From: Undaria pinnatifida
Lineage: Eukaryota > Sar > Phaeophyceae > Laminariales > Alariaceae
DNA length: 64,000 nucleotides
Direction: 5' to 3'
NCBI GenBank assembly: GCA_012845835.1
Contig: JABAKD010000030.1
Coordinates: 10,329,805 to 10,393,804 of the forward strand
A program made the translations under genes and the position numbers. The notes under the pieces are model-generated. The model saw nothing but the letters and a program-made list of their open reading frames with translations, was not told the origin of the DNA and ran no database searches. Every line of letters begins with the position of its first letter. Position 1 is the stretch's first letter. Of this stretch, positions 1 to 12,500 are shown one piece after another.

Positions 1-23
1 CCACCACCACCACCACCACCACC

Positions 24-59
<36 letters not shown>

Positions 60-72
60 TCATCATCATCAA
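1..72. repeat. Trinucleotide repeat tract (CCA)n-(CAA)n-(CAT)n
   Basis: Three pure trinucleotide runs follow each other without a break: CCA/CAC, then CAA, then CAT. The tract lies just beyond the leftmost recognised exon of the DUF4470 gene (minus strand), so it is either intron or 3' flank. It has no coding sense of its own. Confidence 0.9.
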
Positions 73-345
73 GAACGTGGAGAGGGCGCGCGGGCGGTGG
101 GGGGGGGTGGAGGGAGTCGGAAGAGGCAAGAAAAAAGGGGAAAATCGAGCAGCACCGGCCACAAAAGCTGAAGGCTGGGAAATATACCCATCCCCCCAGC
201 CCTGTCCCCCCCTCCCCGCAGCTTTACAACACGTCGTGTTGAGTCTCTTCATCATTTTCTGTTTCTCCACCTCTCGTCCTACTTTGTGTGCGAGTGGCCC
301 CCCCTTCCCCCCCTCCCATGCCTGTCTGCCATTTATTTAGCATAC

Positions 346-563
346 CTTTGAGCCGACGTAGGCGCCAGCTAACCCGTCGATCAGACACGCCTGCTTCCAA
401 GCGAGACGCAGACGCTGCCCAACATCCCCCAAGGTTTTGTTATTTCCTTGGCTGCCGTTACAGGCATGATCGCTCTTGCTGGCACTCTTCGCCATCTGCG
501 CGGCTTCAAGCATGCTGTGGAAGAAACCCACAGCGGGAGAGATGCCGTCTACCGGAACAACGC
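346..563 (-). CDS. DUF4470 gene, exon H (leftmost recognised)
   Basis: 218 nt, phase 1 in and 0 out. The acceptor has a strong pyrimidine tract and ends CATCAAG; the donor is CAAAG/GTATGC. It encodes VVPVDGISPAVGFF, a helical AAQMAKSASKS stretch and RLRLAWKQACLIDGL. The plus strand is also open, but the minus strand has the better splice sites and the right phase. The gene runs on past the left edge or into the first 300 bases. Confidence 0.62.
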
Positions 564-3500
564 CTTGATGTACAGAAGGACAAAACAGAGCAAAACACGT
601 GGTACAAATAAAAAAACAGACATACACAAATCTAAACATTCACATTCACACAAGCAAAAATCCACGTCGAACAACTTCAGAAAACACGCACATAATTGTG
701 ACAGCAAAAACATACCAACCACAAACAATAATACTAAATGATGCGTGTATACATCACACACAGGCCGCCACGCAAGCAGCCGCAACGCATTGAAGTTTGC
801 ACACACGCAATCAAGACGCGTCCAATGAGCGACGTACGTTTTTTTGGCGAACACGTTTATACCCACATATGTTCTCGTTCTCACGCACACACATACACAT
901 ATATAGAGGGTAGCCGGGCATGGTTCTACACCAGCCACCGTGCGCAATGGCTCATCGAACCCGCCTCGTCCATGCATGAGCTCTTCGGCGCCTCTCCACC
1001 CATCCCACCCGCCATCTGAACACAACAATTTCCTCTTCCAACAAAATACGCGTCTTCTGTATGAATACGGAAACACCCAGCGGCCAAGAGCAAGAGGTGA
1101 GACAATACCAGGTACATATGTACAAGGTCCACAGCCACAAGTATAGCCAACTCCCCCTTTCCCCCCCGTTTCTTCCTCCTCCTACCCCCCCCAACACCCC
1201 CGCTCCCCTCCCCCACCCCCTTTCTAGCTACACTACACCAGTGCACAACACCATGTCACCTCGCCGTCATGTTCAGAAAAACTTTCAGTCATGCTAAAAA
1301 AAACACCATAATTCACCACGACCAACCACGACCCTACCAAACCCACAACCCCGCCAAAATCACCACCTCACCGCAAAAAAAAAACATGACCTCGAAAAAA
1401 CAAAACCACGACCCCCCCCCCCCCCCCTCCCGTCGCCCAACCAAAAACAATCCCCAATTCACTCACCCAGCAGTAAAGCGCACCCCTGCACCTGCGTGGT
1501 GCACCAATCATCCTCCATCAGGAGGCGGAACGCCGCGGCGCTATCCTCCAAGTCACTTTCTTCGAAATCCGCGACAGCACATAACGCCTCAGCAGGGGAA
1601 AACCTGCGCTTGCGGGAAGCTCCGCTCCTCCTGAGGTCCGTTCTTAAGATGGCGTGAGGGGCTGGTTTAAGGAGGGGGGACGCGGCGATGACTACGTTCA
1701 GGACCCCCAGTGTCTCCGACAAGTCCGAGAAGTCGATGAGGTCGAATCTGGGGTGGGGGTCCCGGTGGGGTGGGGGTTGGGTGGGGTTGGGTGGGGTGGG
1801 GTGGAGTGGGATGAGTTGAGACGGGTTCAGTTGGACCTAGCTGGGCTGGGTTGGATTGGCTTGGGTTTATGGATTGGGTGAAGTTTGGTCAACTTTGGCT
1901 AAGTTTGGTTGGTTAAACTTTGGTTGGGTTAGCTCGGAGGGGGGGTGTACTCGGTTTGTGCATGGCCGTAGTCTTATGACCATAGGCCCTGTCATCCCTA
2001 CTATGCCGGGATGGACCACGTCGGGTTTTCAACAAACAGGCATTGCTTGCACTAAGCGCGAAGCGCCGTGAGGTGTTCGGCGAGTCGCCTGAAGGGTGAA
2101 CTGCATCCTTGCAAGAACCGCTCGTAAGATGGGCTTCGGTACCTTGTGCCTACTTTCTTGGCTGTGGATGACAGCGCCAATGAGTCACTTTGTTTTCTGA
2201 TATGGCCACGCCAGAGACAGCAACGGGTAGTACGATGTAACTGCCTCGTAGGTGTCTTACCATATTCACACCATGTGATGCGACCATTCCCCTTGTGCAG
2301 AGTAAGCGTTCTCCACCCCGCACAATATGATCTACTCGATACCCGTCCTGGCGACCGCCCAAAAAAAACAAACAAACAAACAGTACCCTGGTTGTCTAGC
2401 TCACGCAGAGATTGGCATGTTTTGCAGCGTCGTTGCCAACCAACGCCAACCCCAATATACAAATAACGTTTTACAGCGTCGATGCCAACCTCGGACGGGG
2501 GTAGGGTGAGGTAGGGTGTGGTGGGTGTGGTGGGGTGGGTGGGTGGGTAGGTTGGACGGGGTAGGGGGGGGGTACTCACTTGTTGCTTGCCTTAGTCATT
2601 TGACCATTGACCACGCATCCCTTTCGAGACGGAGCACCGTTCCTACTCCGAACAGAGACACTTCCAACGTTTGGGCGCTCATTAAGCTTCTTCCATATAA
2701 CTCTATATAAATCCTTCTTTGGTGTCAGGGATTTGGTCAGGAGTTTTTTTTTGTCTCGGCCGAAGTATGCGATTCGCGGAGCTGGAATTATTGGTCGAAT
2801 ATAGCTTCGTTCGAGCGCCGCCTTCGGGGGGCGGCTCCAACGCCCCTCGCCCTGCCGTGTCCGTTCCGCACATCGACGTGAACGCGGACGGATGCCGAGC
2901 GAGACAAGCGAGAGGTTGCAATAATACTGCATGTCGAGGAGGAATTTCGGAGATTTCGGATGTATCTATGTCTGCAGCGCCTTGATGATTTATAAAATTG
3001 GCATCATTTCCAAACGGTGCTTGATCATGTTTTGAATTTTGCGGTGGCATACTCCCGAGCGTTAGTTTCTTTGCTGTAATTTTCTGCTAGTTCGTTTGGT
3101 TCCTTGCTCGGCCTTTATTGTTTTTGTTTCTGCTCGTTTTGCCAGTTGGAAATTCAATTTTTTAGTGTGGGTTCACCTTAAACGTGACACGAATTACCGA
3201 CGATATCCAACAACTTCGTGACACAAGTTACCGACGGCAAGACGTTTCGTGACAAAAAAACTCGCAAATCATGATATTTTCAGGTAACAGAATCTTGAGA
3301 CAAAACCAAGCAGATAGAGCCGTCTTTTCGGCCTTTGGCTCTGGCTTTGGCACGGCCGCTGACACTCCAGGCAGCCTCTGCTGTAGGCATGAACGAGTGC
3401 GGTTGATCCGCAGCGAACCATCCCGCTGTGCTCGCTTCTATGTGGCCAGTGTCCATGCCATTTCATGTCACCTTCCTTCTGTTTTGAGCTCGTCGTCGTA

Positions 3501-6500
3501 CGGTTGAGGTACGAGGAAACCCGTACGTACTGGATGAGAACAGCAATATGTACGACGAGCATGAAGGCCAACTGACGACATTGGCAAACACACAACGGCA
3601 GGTGTAGCAGCAGTAGCCGAAGGGCGAAACTTCTAGCACATACTGCAGCAACTAGTAGCAACCAGCACAACAGCAGATAGCTCAAAGTGCAGTACGAATG
3701 TCGTTGGCAAGTTTAGTCGTACACGCATCACTCTGTCCAATATATAACAACCATTTTATGTTCATATTGATGAAGAAAAAAATATTACATTTCCTGTAAG
3801 AATCATACGTCGTACGAGCGGACGTTCTGGTGTGCTGCTGCCGTGAGACCATCGAGCACACCGCATGTTTTACTTAAACAAGAACGCGAACAAGAGGCAG
3901 GGCACAGGGGCCCCCAACACAGAGACATGTGACAAACACGGCCAGCTGTCGATCGCGTAATTGGCCGGTAGTCCGTGCTTCGGTGGGTGTATCAGAAGTC
4001 GTTCGTAGTACTGCTGTAGACCGTCGAAAAACCACGTGACATCCCGTTCTGATGGCAGACTCGCCAGTAGACCCCCGACAATCTTTTCCTTCATCTTCTT
4101 TTCTTTTCTTTGTTTCTTTTTTCCAATTGACTTGCGTCTGTCGTGCGTATGCGTAGTGATAGATACTACGTGTAATATATACGTGGTAGTCTTTCTTGGG
4201 TGGCAAGCGGTATAGTCGGTTTTTACAGACGCGAGTAATGAGACGTATGCACCGGTATGGACCTGGCACATCGTAGACTGAGTCCCGATTTCACTTTTAT
4301 ACGTTTCTGGGGGAGGCATGAATTGCGTCAGCTGCGATATATGCGTGTACCACCTTTGGTTGTTTGTGTTCTTCCCTAGGGTATTCCTCAGCTCCAGAGT
4401 GACTGGAGCCTGTCCTGTCACCACGGACTTGATTATGCGAGTTAGTGTGAGAACAACAACTACAACAACAACAACAACAACTGAAATATTTCCTGTTTGT
4501 TGACCTTTCAGCTGCTTCCTGCACATTTGGTTTTTCTGCCAACCGATTTTGAACTTTTTCGCGATTGTTGCTCCATTTCTGTCTAGTAAGTTGAACTTCC
4601 ATTCCACACTCGAGTCATCAAGGGCCCAAGACTCGAGACGAGACGAAGCAAGGTTATTTGCCCCGTCCCGTTCTAGACCCAGAGCAGCGTAGGGCACCAG
4701 CTGCCAGGGGTGTGAGACGAGGCATGCACGGCATGGGCCAGGTAACGTTGCCTGCAACAGCTGCCCGCCACAGTATAAACGCGCGGGCGGACGCTGAGCG
4801 AGACAAGCGAGAAGTGCGCTTTTTTTTGTACTCTGGGCGGTATACGCCAAAGCTATTCTTGGATCTTGGCATAAGTAGAGTTTGAACAAATAAATGTGGG
4901 ACAACTTTTTCAAGTTGGCATTATTTCCAAATTGGAATCTAATTTTTTTCCCGGCGTCGCTTTCTTCGTGGCGGCCTTGAAGAGCTGTTAGTGTTCTCCT
5001 GAGTACTACTAACTGTAGTACGTGGAAAGGGGAAAGCTCCGGAGATCCCTCTTACGAAGTCGGTGAGAATAAATTAACGAACTCGAAAACGTATTTGGTT
5101 GGTATTTTAGCATAACCGACTAGACTACTGAGGCACTGAGTCACGTGCAGCGGGTAGTGCTGTGTCGTGAGTTCGATTCTCACCGCCTTCATATTTGCCG
5201 TTTTCGAGCGTGCGCGCTGACGACATTATGAATGGTCATTTTGGCATTTTAATATGTCATGTAGCACTACCCACAGTGAGAGTCAAGTGATTAGTCACAG
5301 TGAGAGTCAAGTAATTAAGTAGCTCAGTGGGCAGTGCTGTAGGATTTCTCGGTCAAGTCACTTTGTTCGAAGGGCGCTGTCCAACGCCTTCCATATCCGT
5401 CCCCTATACCTGATCGTGAACGCGTACTACGTACGGGAGGTACGAAACACATTCGAGAATACGAGCGGGGACGATTTTGGGCTTTGGATTCCTGGGCAGT
5501 TCTTTTTCCGAGAACGGGTCAACGCGTGGCGTACTAATCAATGACAATCTAAAGTATAGTAGTAGTCAACGAGATATACCTGGTGGTACGCTGTTTTCAA
5601 ATTCCGAGCTTGAAGAGCAGCAGTTGTTGTTGTTCTTACATTAACTCGCATAAGCAAGTCCGTGGTCACAGGACACAGGCTCCATCAGTAAATAATAATG
5701 TTGACTGACACCATAACATAGGCAACACCTCTCTGGGTACGTAACGCGGTGTCAACCATCGTAATACAATACAGTATGGGGGAATGTAATCTCTATGGAA
5801 AGATCCTGTTTTGTTTTAATTAACTGTCAGCCGGCCGCCCCGGTGGTCTATAGGTCTAGTGGTTTTACCCTCGAATACTACTAACGTTTGGTTGTCCTTG
5901 AGTTCGACACCCACCACGATAAAATTTGACTTTATTTGCAAAAATGTGAAAAAAAAAGGGATAAACTGCTGAGAGCGCCTAGCAGCGTGGGTAGGTAAAA
6001 TCCGACGCGAGTCGACGAGGGCTTCTCGCGGTAAAAATGAAGGCACGTGCCGAAGTGGGGAGGGAGGAGGAGGGCCTGCTATGTGACCCCGCATCTGAGT
6101 TACTACTGGGAGGGAGCGCGAGAGTGGTGCGAGGATAATAAATGGGACGAAGAAAAAGAAATGTTGCAAAGGCAGTCTATATTACTACTACCAGTAAATA
6201 ATATGTTAGTCTCTAGGAAATACGCACGGCACTGTCAGCAGTCGTCGTGGTAGAGACACTCCGGATATTATGTATTGAGGGGACGCGTCCGATTTCGACA
6301 ACGTGAAAGCACCCGCGAAGCAAAGACAGCAGACACACATATCCCGCCTTCCCGAGAAAAAACAGAGAAGAAGCGCTACGCCAACCTCCCGTACGAGCAA
6401 AGCCACCCCCGCACCTATCTTAGACAACGCCGCCGCAACGAGAGATCGCTCTCCTCTTCTTCGTTTTCCTCCTCGCCCGCGACCACGCAGACCGATCAAT

Positions 6501-9500
6501 GCGACAGCCTTGACGTAACAAACAAAGCAATCTTCTTCCAAAACCTCGCCGGCTGACATGGCCCCATGTCGACGTTTGATGCAAACCGACTTTGCATCCT
6601 GTCGACTTCGAACCTCCATTGCCACGGGGACAGCAATGTAGTCTCTTCATTAATGCCAAGGCCTCTTTCGTTTCGCCTAGAGGCGACGCAGGTTCTCGAT
6701 ACTCTTTTCGGTATTTTTGTTTGATAGACGCCAACTTTTACTTGACGGCACATTTAGCATAGTGTGTTTCGCCTATCCTTGCCTTCTTTGTTGTATAATA
6801 TTACGTTTTTCTTCTGTCAAAGTATGACCTTCATAATCCCATGTTCGCATTAAACTCTTGGCATTACTTTAAAGTTCGATGAATGCCAAATCGGACAGCT
6901 ACATCTTAACTTGTCGAAGCGCTGCCCTGCCTTACCCGTAGCATGGGTGCCGGCGAATGCCGGCGCCCATGCGGAGCCCTTGTATTACGTAGAAAATGTT
7001 TGCTTATCCTATCTCCGTCCTATTTTGCCGTCTGCGGCCACCATCTATCTCCTAGGATAGCGATCGTTTTCTCGCTACTTTCTAGCTCACCAAACTCTTT
7101 CATGTCACGTACGTCTAATTTTCTCATCTCTAACGCATTCCGTTCCTCCTCGTATAGTTTTACATTCTCCTACTATGTGAGTGTTACTCTATTGTTGTGC
7201 CGCACGGTCACATATTTGTAGCCACTCTCTCCTCCTTCCCGACTACTGGTATATCTCTTATTTCTGGTAGGTCCAGGTCCCCTACATGAAATCGCCGTTT
7301 CAGCTTTTTCGCGTAGTCCATTGGGCCGTGCAGATACGTTTTCATTCCAACATTTTCCTTCACCCCCCTGTATATCCCTAAGTGTTTCTCCTCTATCACA
7401 TTATTTCTGAGCGCTAGCCTTTCCCTTTCTTCTATTACTTCTTTCACTTCTGTCTTGTACTCACTAAACTTCGTTAAAGACAGTGCCTCTTATTGGTCTC
7501 CCCCTAAATCCTTCCATATTTTCTCGACTACGTTACCCATCTTATTCCAGCTCGCCCTTTTGTTATTTTCTCCCATACAGCCCTATCAACTATGGCTGGC
7601 AACCTCTTTTCTGGCACATTATTTACTTTATATTGCCATTTCAACTTTCTCCTATCTCTTATTAGTTTCAAGTGGGTACATTCTTCGTTCTGCTCAATAC
7701 TATTACTTGTCCTACTTGAGCACCCTAGTACCTTTTTAGCTGCTATCATCTGCATCACTGTTTCCAGTTGTTTACGAACTTCGCGTTCCCTTCCCATACT
7801 CCTCAGGACTGCATACTCTAACTTTGGGACAATCACGTTAATCGGAATACATATTTTCACCAAGTGTCAAGGTGCGGGTCTGTTAAGATCGCATCCATCT
7901 TGCCTACTTGTGATTTACCCTTTCCTATTACTTTCGCTGTGTGCATCCCAAGAGCACCACTTTGAGAGCTACGCCAAGGTACGCATACTGCTCTACGATC
8001 GGTTGTTCATCTTCTTCCCACTTTCATTTGAAATTGACCGGATTCAACTTATCTTCGTTACATACAACTGCTTACTGCGCATTTTTTCACGTTCGCTGTC
8101 ACTCTCTATTTCCTAGTGTAATCTAGTGCTTTCTCTATGTTTCTGCAATCCTTCGGGAGTTTCTGATATCCCCACGAAATCATCCGCAAGCATCAACCCC
8201 GACACCGCATCTTCCCTTACCGTGACTCATTACTGTGCCACTTCGACTGCTACTATCATATCTTTAATATATACTTTGAATAGATTGGGTGGAAGTGTAC
8301 ATCGCTGTGCAACTCTTTGTAAATATCAACATATTAGGATATTTCCCCGTCCATTATCACAGCACTTCTTGCACATTCCGTCGTATTTTTCATCATTCTC
8401 ACATATTTCCTCTGATCCCGATTTCCCACATCGTTTTCAACAACCCATGCCTCCATACTGTGTCTTAGGCCTTCTGTACATCTAGAAAGAAACAGTACGT
8501 CGTTAGCCCGGCGTCCTTCCTACCTTGAATTACCTTACCTAATGTGTACACATGGTCTACGCAACTACGGCTTGGCCTCAATCCTGCTTGCCCTTCGCTT
8601 GTTTGTTCGCCCTTCTCCAACATTGCTCCCACTCTATCGTTCAACATTGTATTATATTGTTTTGCCTACTGCGCTTAATAGCGTTATCCCTCGGTAGTTC
8701 CCCGGGCCAACCTTGTCTCCTTTCTTGAATAAATTTACTACTACTCTTCATCTCCACCTCTCAGAGGTGCGTACTAGTTTTTCCATATCCAATTATACAA
8801 CACAATAACCATCATGGTGAGCATACCTTCTCCGCACTTCATAAATCCATTCGCTGTTTTACGTGCCCCTGCTGCCTTTCTATTCTCAAGTTTAGCTACA
8901 CACTTCTTTACTTCTCTTGTGAACTCTCTCCGTAACCCGTCTGAACCACGATCTTCTCTTTCTGACGCACCTACGGTCGCCTCTGTCCACGTGTCGATTT
9001 CCTTCTCGAATTCTGCGCCGAACGTCTCGTTGGCTGTGGGCGTTCCTAGCTTGCGGTAATGTTCTACAAGTACTTCCCTCTTCCCCTTCGAGCTACTAAC
9101 CATTTCACCGTTCTGTCCTCTTAATGCAGCTATTCCCGTGTCTGCCTCGCCTGCTTGTCGACCCAGTATCCCTTTTACCCCTACCCACATCTGCTTCATC
9201 CCGCCGTCAAAGTGTTCGTTTGTTTTATTAACTACGTCTTTCCATAATCCCTTCTTCTTATACTCTTACCATTTCTTTTACTTTCTTGCTAGGCATAGCA
9301 TACTCCTCCCATCCTGCCGTAGTTTTACTCGATGTATAACTTGCGTACGCCTCTCTTCTTACTATTGTGGCCTCTTTTACTTCCTCGTCCCACGATTTTA
9401 CTGCTCTGTAGCAAATTATCACCTTCTTCCCTATTACTTTATTTGCTGTGTTCTTCACCAATTGCTCCCATCCTTCTATAATCCTGCCTTCTGCACTATC

Positions 9501-12500
9501 TCGCTCCGTATCGTTCTCTGCTGTACCTATGCTCTCCAACAGCTCGGAAAAATGCTCTGCATTCTTGGTCATCTCTTCTTGGAACACTCGCTGTTTTTGT
9601 TTTACTTCTATTGATAGTTTATCTATTCTCCATCTGTACAATTTCCTATCTCGTCTATTCTTGATAACTCTCGTCTATTGACTCTCTGTCCATATTAGAC
9701 AGTGGTCAGTACTTCGTACGTCCGCTGCGCATACATGTATTTCCGTTTCCTTAATGTTAATATTTTCATTTTATATCACTATGAAGTGAAAAACGGATGC
9801 TTGTCCCTTTTGTATGCACTGTCTAGTCCATTCTGGCCCTGCCTTCTTCACTCTATGGTTCAACGTATTCATCTTATTGCTCTCAAGGAATTCCAACATC
9901 TCTGCCCCATTCTTATTCTTCGTTGCTTCCCCATATAGTCCAATGTTTTCATCTGGGCTATTTGCCTTCCCTATCCCTGAATTAAAATCTCCCGCTAGAA
10001 CTACTTCTCCTTGCCTCTTATACTTTTGTACATCTACTATCTCTCCGAACTTCTTCTGTATCTCTTTTTTACCGTACTCTTCGACTCTGGGGGCATGTAG
10101 ATGTTTCCTAAGAAAAAACGTTTCGCTCCCCTCTCCCCTCGTACCCTTATCCATATGCTTTCGTCATTTTTTTTCATCTTCGATCACCTCTATTATGTCA
10201 CACAAGAATAAATTGACTAGGAATCCTACTCCCCCCGCCCCCTCTTCTTGCTATCCTGTCCCTTCTCCTTTTCCCTATCCATGCGTACTCTCCAACTTTG
10301 CATCCTATTTCCCCCCCCCTCTTTTTCCCATGACTCTTGAATTCCCACTATATCTATGTCGCGATTACTTACTTGTTCGACAATTTCTAGCCTTTTGGGC
10401 TCTTCCGCGGCGAATCTGCACAAGTTCCATTATTCCTATTATCTGCTTCTTTTTCGCTTGGCTATGCACTCTACTTTTGTCTACTGATTGTTCCTTTAGC
10501 ATACTTACTACTCCTATTATCTCTACTGTGAACTGTCTTCCCTCTTCTGTTTCTGGCTTCGTCTGTGTCTGGTTGTTCTACACCACTATTGTCCCCTCCC
10601 ATATCCTTTGGGCCATTTACTATCCTCTGCTTCCCCTTGTCTCCGTCGACTCTAGGACCACGTCTTCATTCCCCTATTCTAATAGCTATACATACTCTCC
10701 ATCCTAGTCTTCTAACCCATGCCGACATACTTTCCATCTCTGTCCTCTGCCACTCCGTGCTCGCTTTCGATGTTGGCGTGGCTCTGAAATGCTCTCCCTC
10801 CCTTCCTATTTTTCCTACTGCAAAGCAGTACGGTCCTGCTTCTTTGCACTTCTTCTATAACTCTGTTCTCGTCATGTCGCTAGGAACGCCAAATATCAGC
10901 ACTACTAGTGATTTACCCTTTCAACTTTTCCTTCCCCACCCACCCTTCCTCACCATCTCTCTCCCAGATCGTCCGAGAATATCTCCAGCTTGTTTTTCGT
11001 GTTGTTGGTGGTGGGCAATGTTCAAGTTACTGGGACTTCCCAATCCTAGTATTTGTTGAGGGTCTGGTGTCTTTCAGTTATTTTGCCGGCGCACCACACA
11101 AAATAGTGTCTCCAAGTTTGTGTCAGACGATCTGCACGGTAACCTTCCTGGCGTCCCACGATCGTATCATCTATCTTCTCGCCCCTCTGCTGTACTGGTT
11201 ACATTCGTCCTCCAGGGAGGTCATTTTTACCATGCAAGGTTCAAGGACGGCTTGCATAACACAAAGCCTTACTCACATCGGGATGCCCCGTACGTCGCCT
11301 TCTTCATCGTGTGTACGTTTCACCATGGGAAGCTACCCCACTAATGCTCCCGAGTACACCTTCGCAGTCGAAAGCTTGGCCAACGGTTCCCCTACATTCT
11401 GTACCGGCTTCCATCCTTCAAGATATCAAGGTATCTACGTACCGCTTGGTGCTCCCTCTCTTTGGCCATGTGGTCGGCCATTGGCAAGGTGTTTGTTTCA
11501 TGAGTGCAGTGGATCTGACTTTATTGTCACGCATCATCCACCCATCCCCTTCATTCGGCGCATGGCATGTGCACCTAGTGTCGAGGGATTTTAGGATGAT
11601 GCCAGGCCAGATTTCCACCGCCCAATGGAAATCGGTAATGTTTCCCGGGTATCTCACCACAAGACCCAACCTTCATGTGCATATAACATGCCGGGGTGAC
11701 CTTGTTGTATCTGTGTGTGTGCATTTAGGGTGGTCCGGTGGGTCGGCTGGGGGGGGCTTGGGTGGTCGGTGTTGTGGTCGTTGTTGTCGCGCACGTTTCT
11801 CTTCGTTCGACAACGCGCGTATATTTTGTCAAAAGCGGCCGCCGCAAGTCTTTAGCTCGAGAGCGCGAGTTTTTCGCTCAACTAGCATAGGAGAAAGGTG
11901 GAGAACGGGCCAGAGTGAGCGGGTACAAGCGCAGGAGCACGCTAATAAGAGAGCACGAGAGCAGAACCATGAAAGCGCGAGAATAGAACGACAGCATCGA
12001 TATTGATATTAACTTGTTAGCAGCGTTGAGGCATCGCTACATTGGCATCTATCACGGTCGTTGGTTGATACCCGGTATTAAACACCCAGCGTTTGGCATA
12101 ACTCGGGCAGTTTCTGAAGTAGACAACGTATCGCCCTAGGCAATATCGACAAGGCTATATACCGGTATGGTTTATACCAACGCACCTGCCAGAGCCACCT
12201 ATATCAGCCAGGTCGAGCCGAAAGGGGAAGATGGACATATGAGGAATGTAGGCGCACACCCGGTATGGCTGCGCCAGCACAAATCATCGTCCGCACCGCA
12301 TCAGACCACACCACAAACGCAATTCAGGGAGAGACGGGGGGTGGGGGCGGGCAGGGAGTAAGCGCCCGACGCGAAAACGGCAAAAGCACTTGACCTGTTA
12401 TACAATTGACTTCTTGCTCCCACGGATGACAAGAGAGAAAGCAGCAATTTACTCGAGGTGATTCTTGGGCGATAGACTGCGCGTACACACAAGCACACAG

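Larger units (their letters stand above)
2716..6929. other. Intron DNA with degenerate dispersed repeats
   Basis: No supportable coding region apart from belonging to the long intron. Contents: a repeat seen twice around GAGCGAGACAAGCGAGA (2895-2915 and 4795-4812); a (CAA)n run at 4450-4482 that is part of an inverted repeat with 5608-5690 (shared GTGGTCACAGGACA/GCGAGTTA(A/G)TGT words); tRNA-like T-arm sequence at 5157-5185; and A-rich or acidic shadow ORFs at 3870-4913 and 6206-6750. Confidence 0.45.

Noticed and set aside
448-741. Plus-strand exon with a membrane-like start (about 448-600)
   Set aside because: An AG precedes it, but no donor fits, and the minus-strand exon H has both sites and phase agreement.
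3870-4913. 347-codon minus-strand ORF
   Set aside because: It contains a poly-Val run from (CAA)n and shows no motif; codon composition follows local repeats rather than a protein.
9814-10707. 297-codon plus-strand ORF
   Set aside because: Antisense to the endonuclease part of the LINE; it is Pro/Ser/Leu-rich from a pyrimidine-rich strand and has no domain.
11311-12006. 231-codon plus-strand ORF
   Set aside because: No family motif and its C-terminal part is an Arg/Glu/His composition run; no splice or start support.
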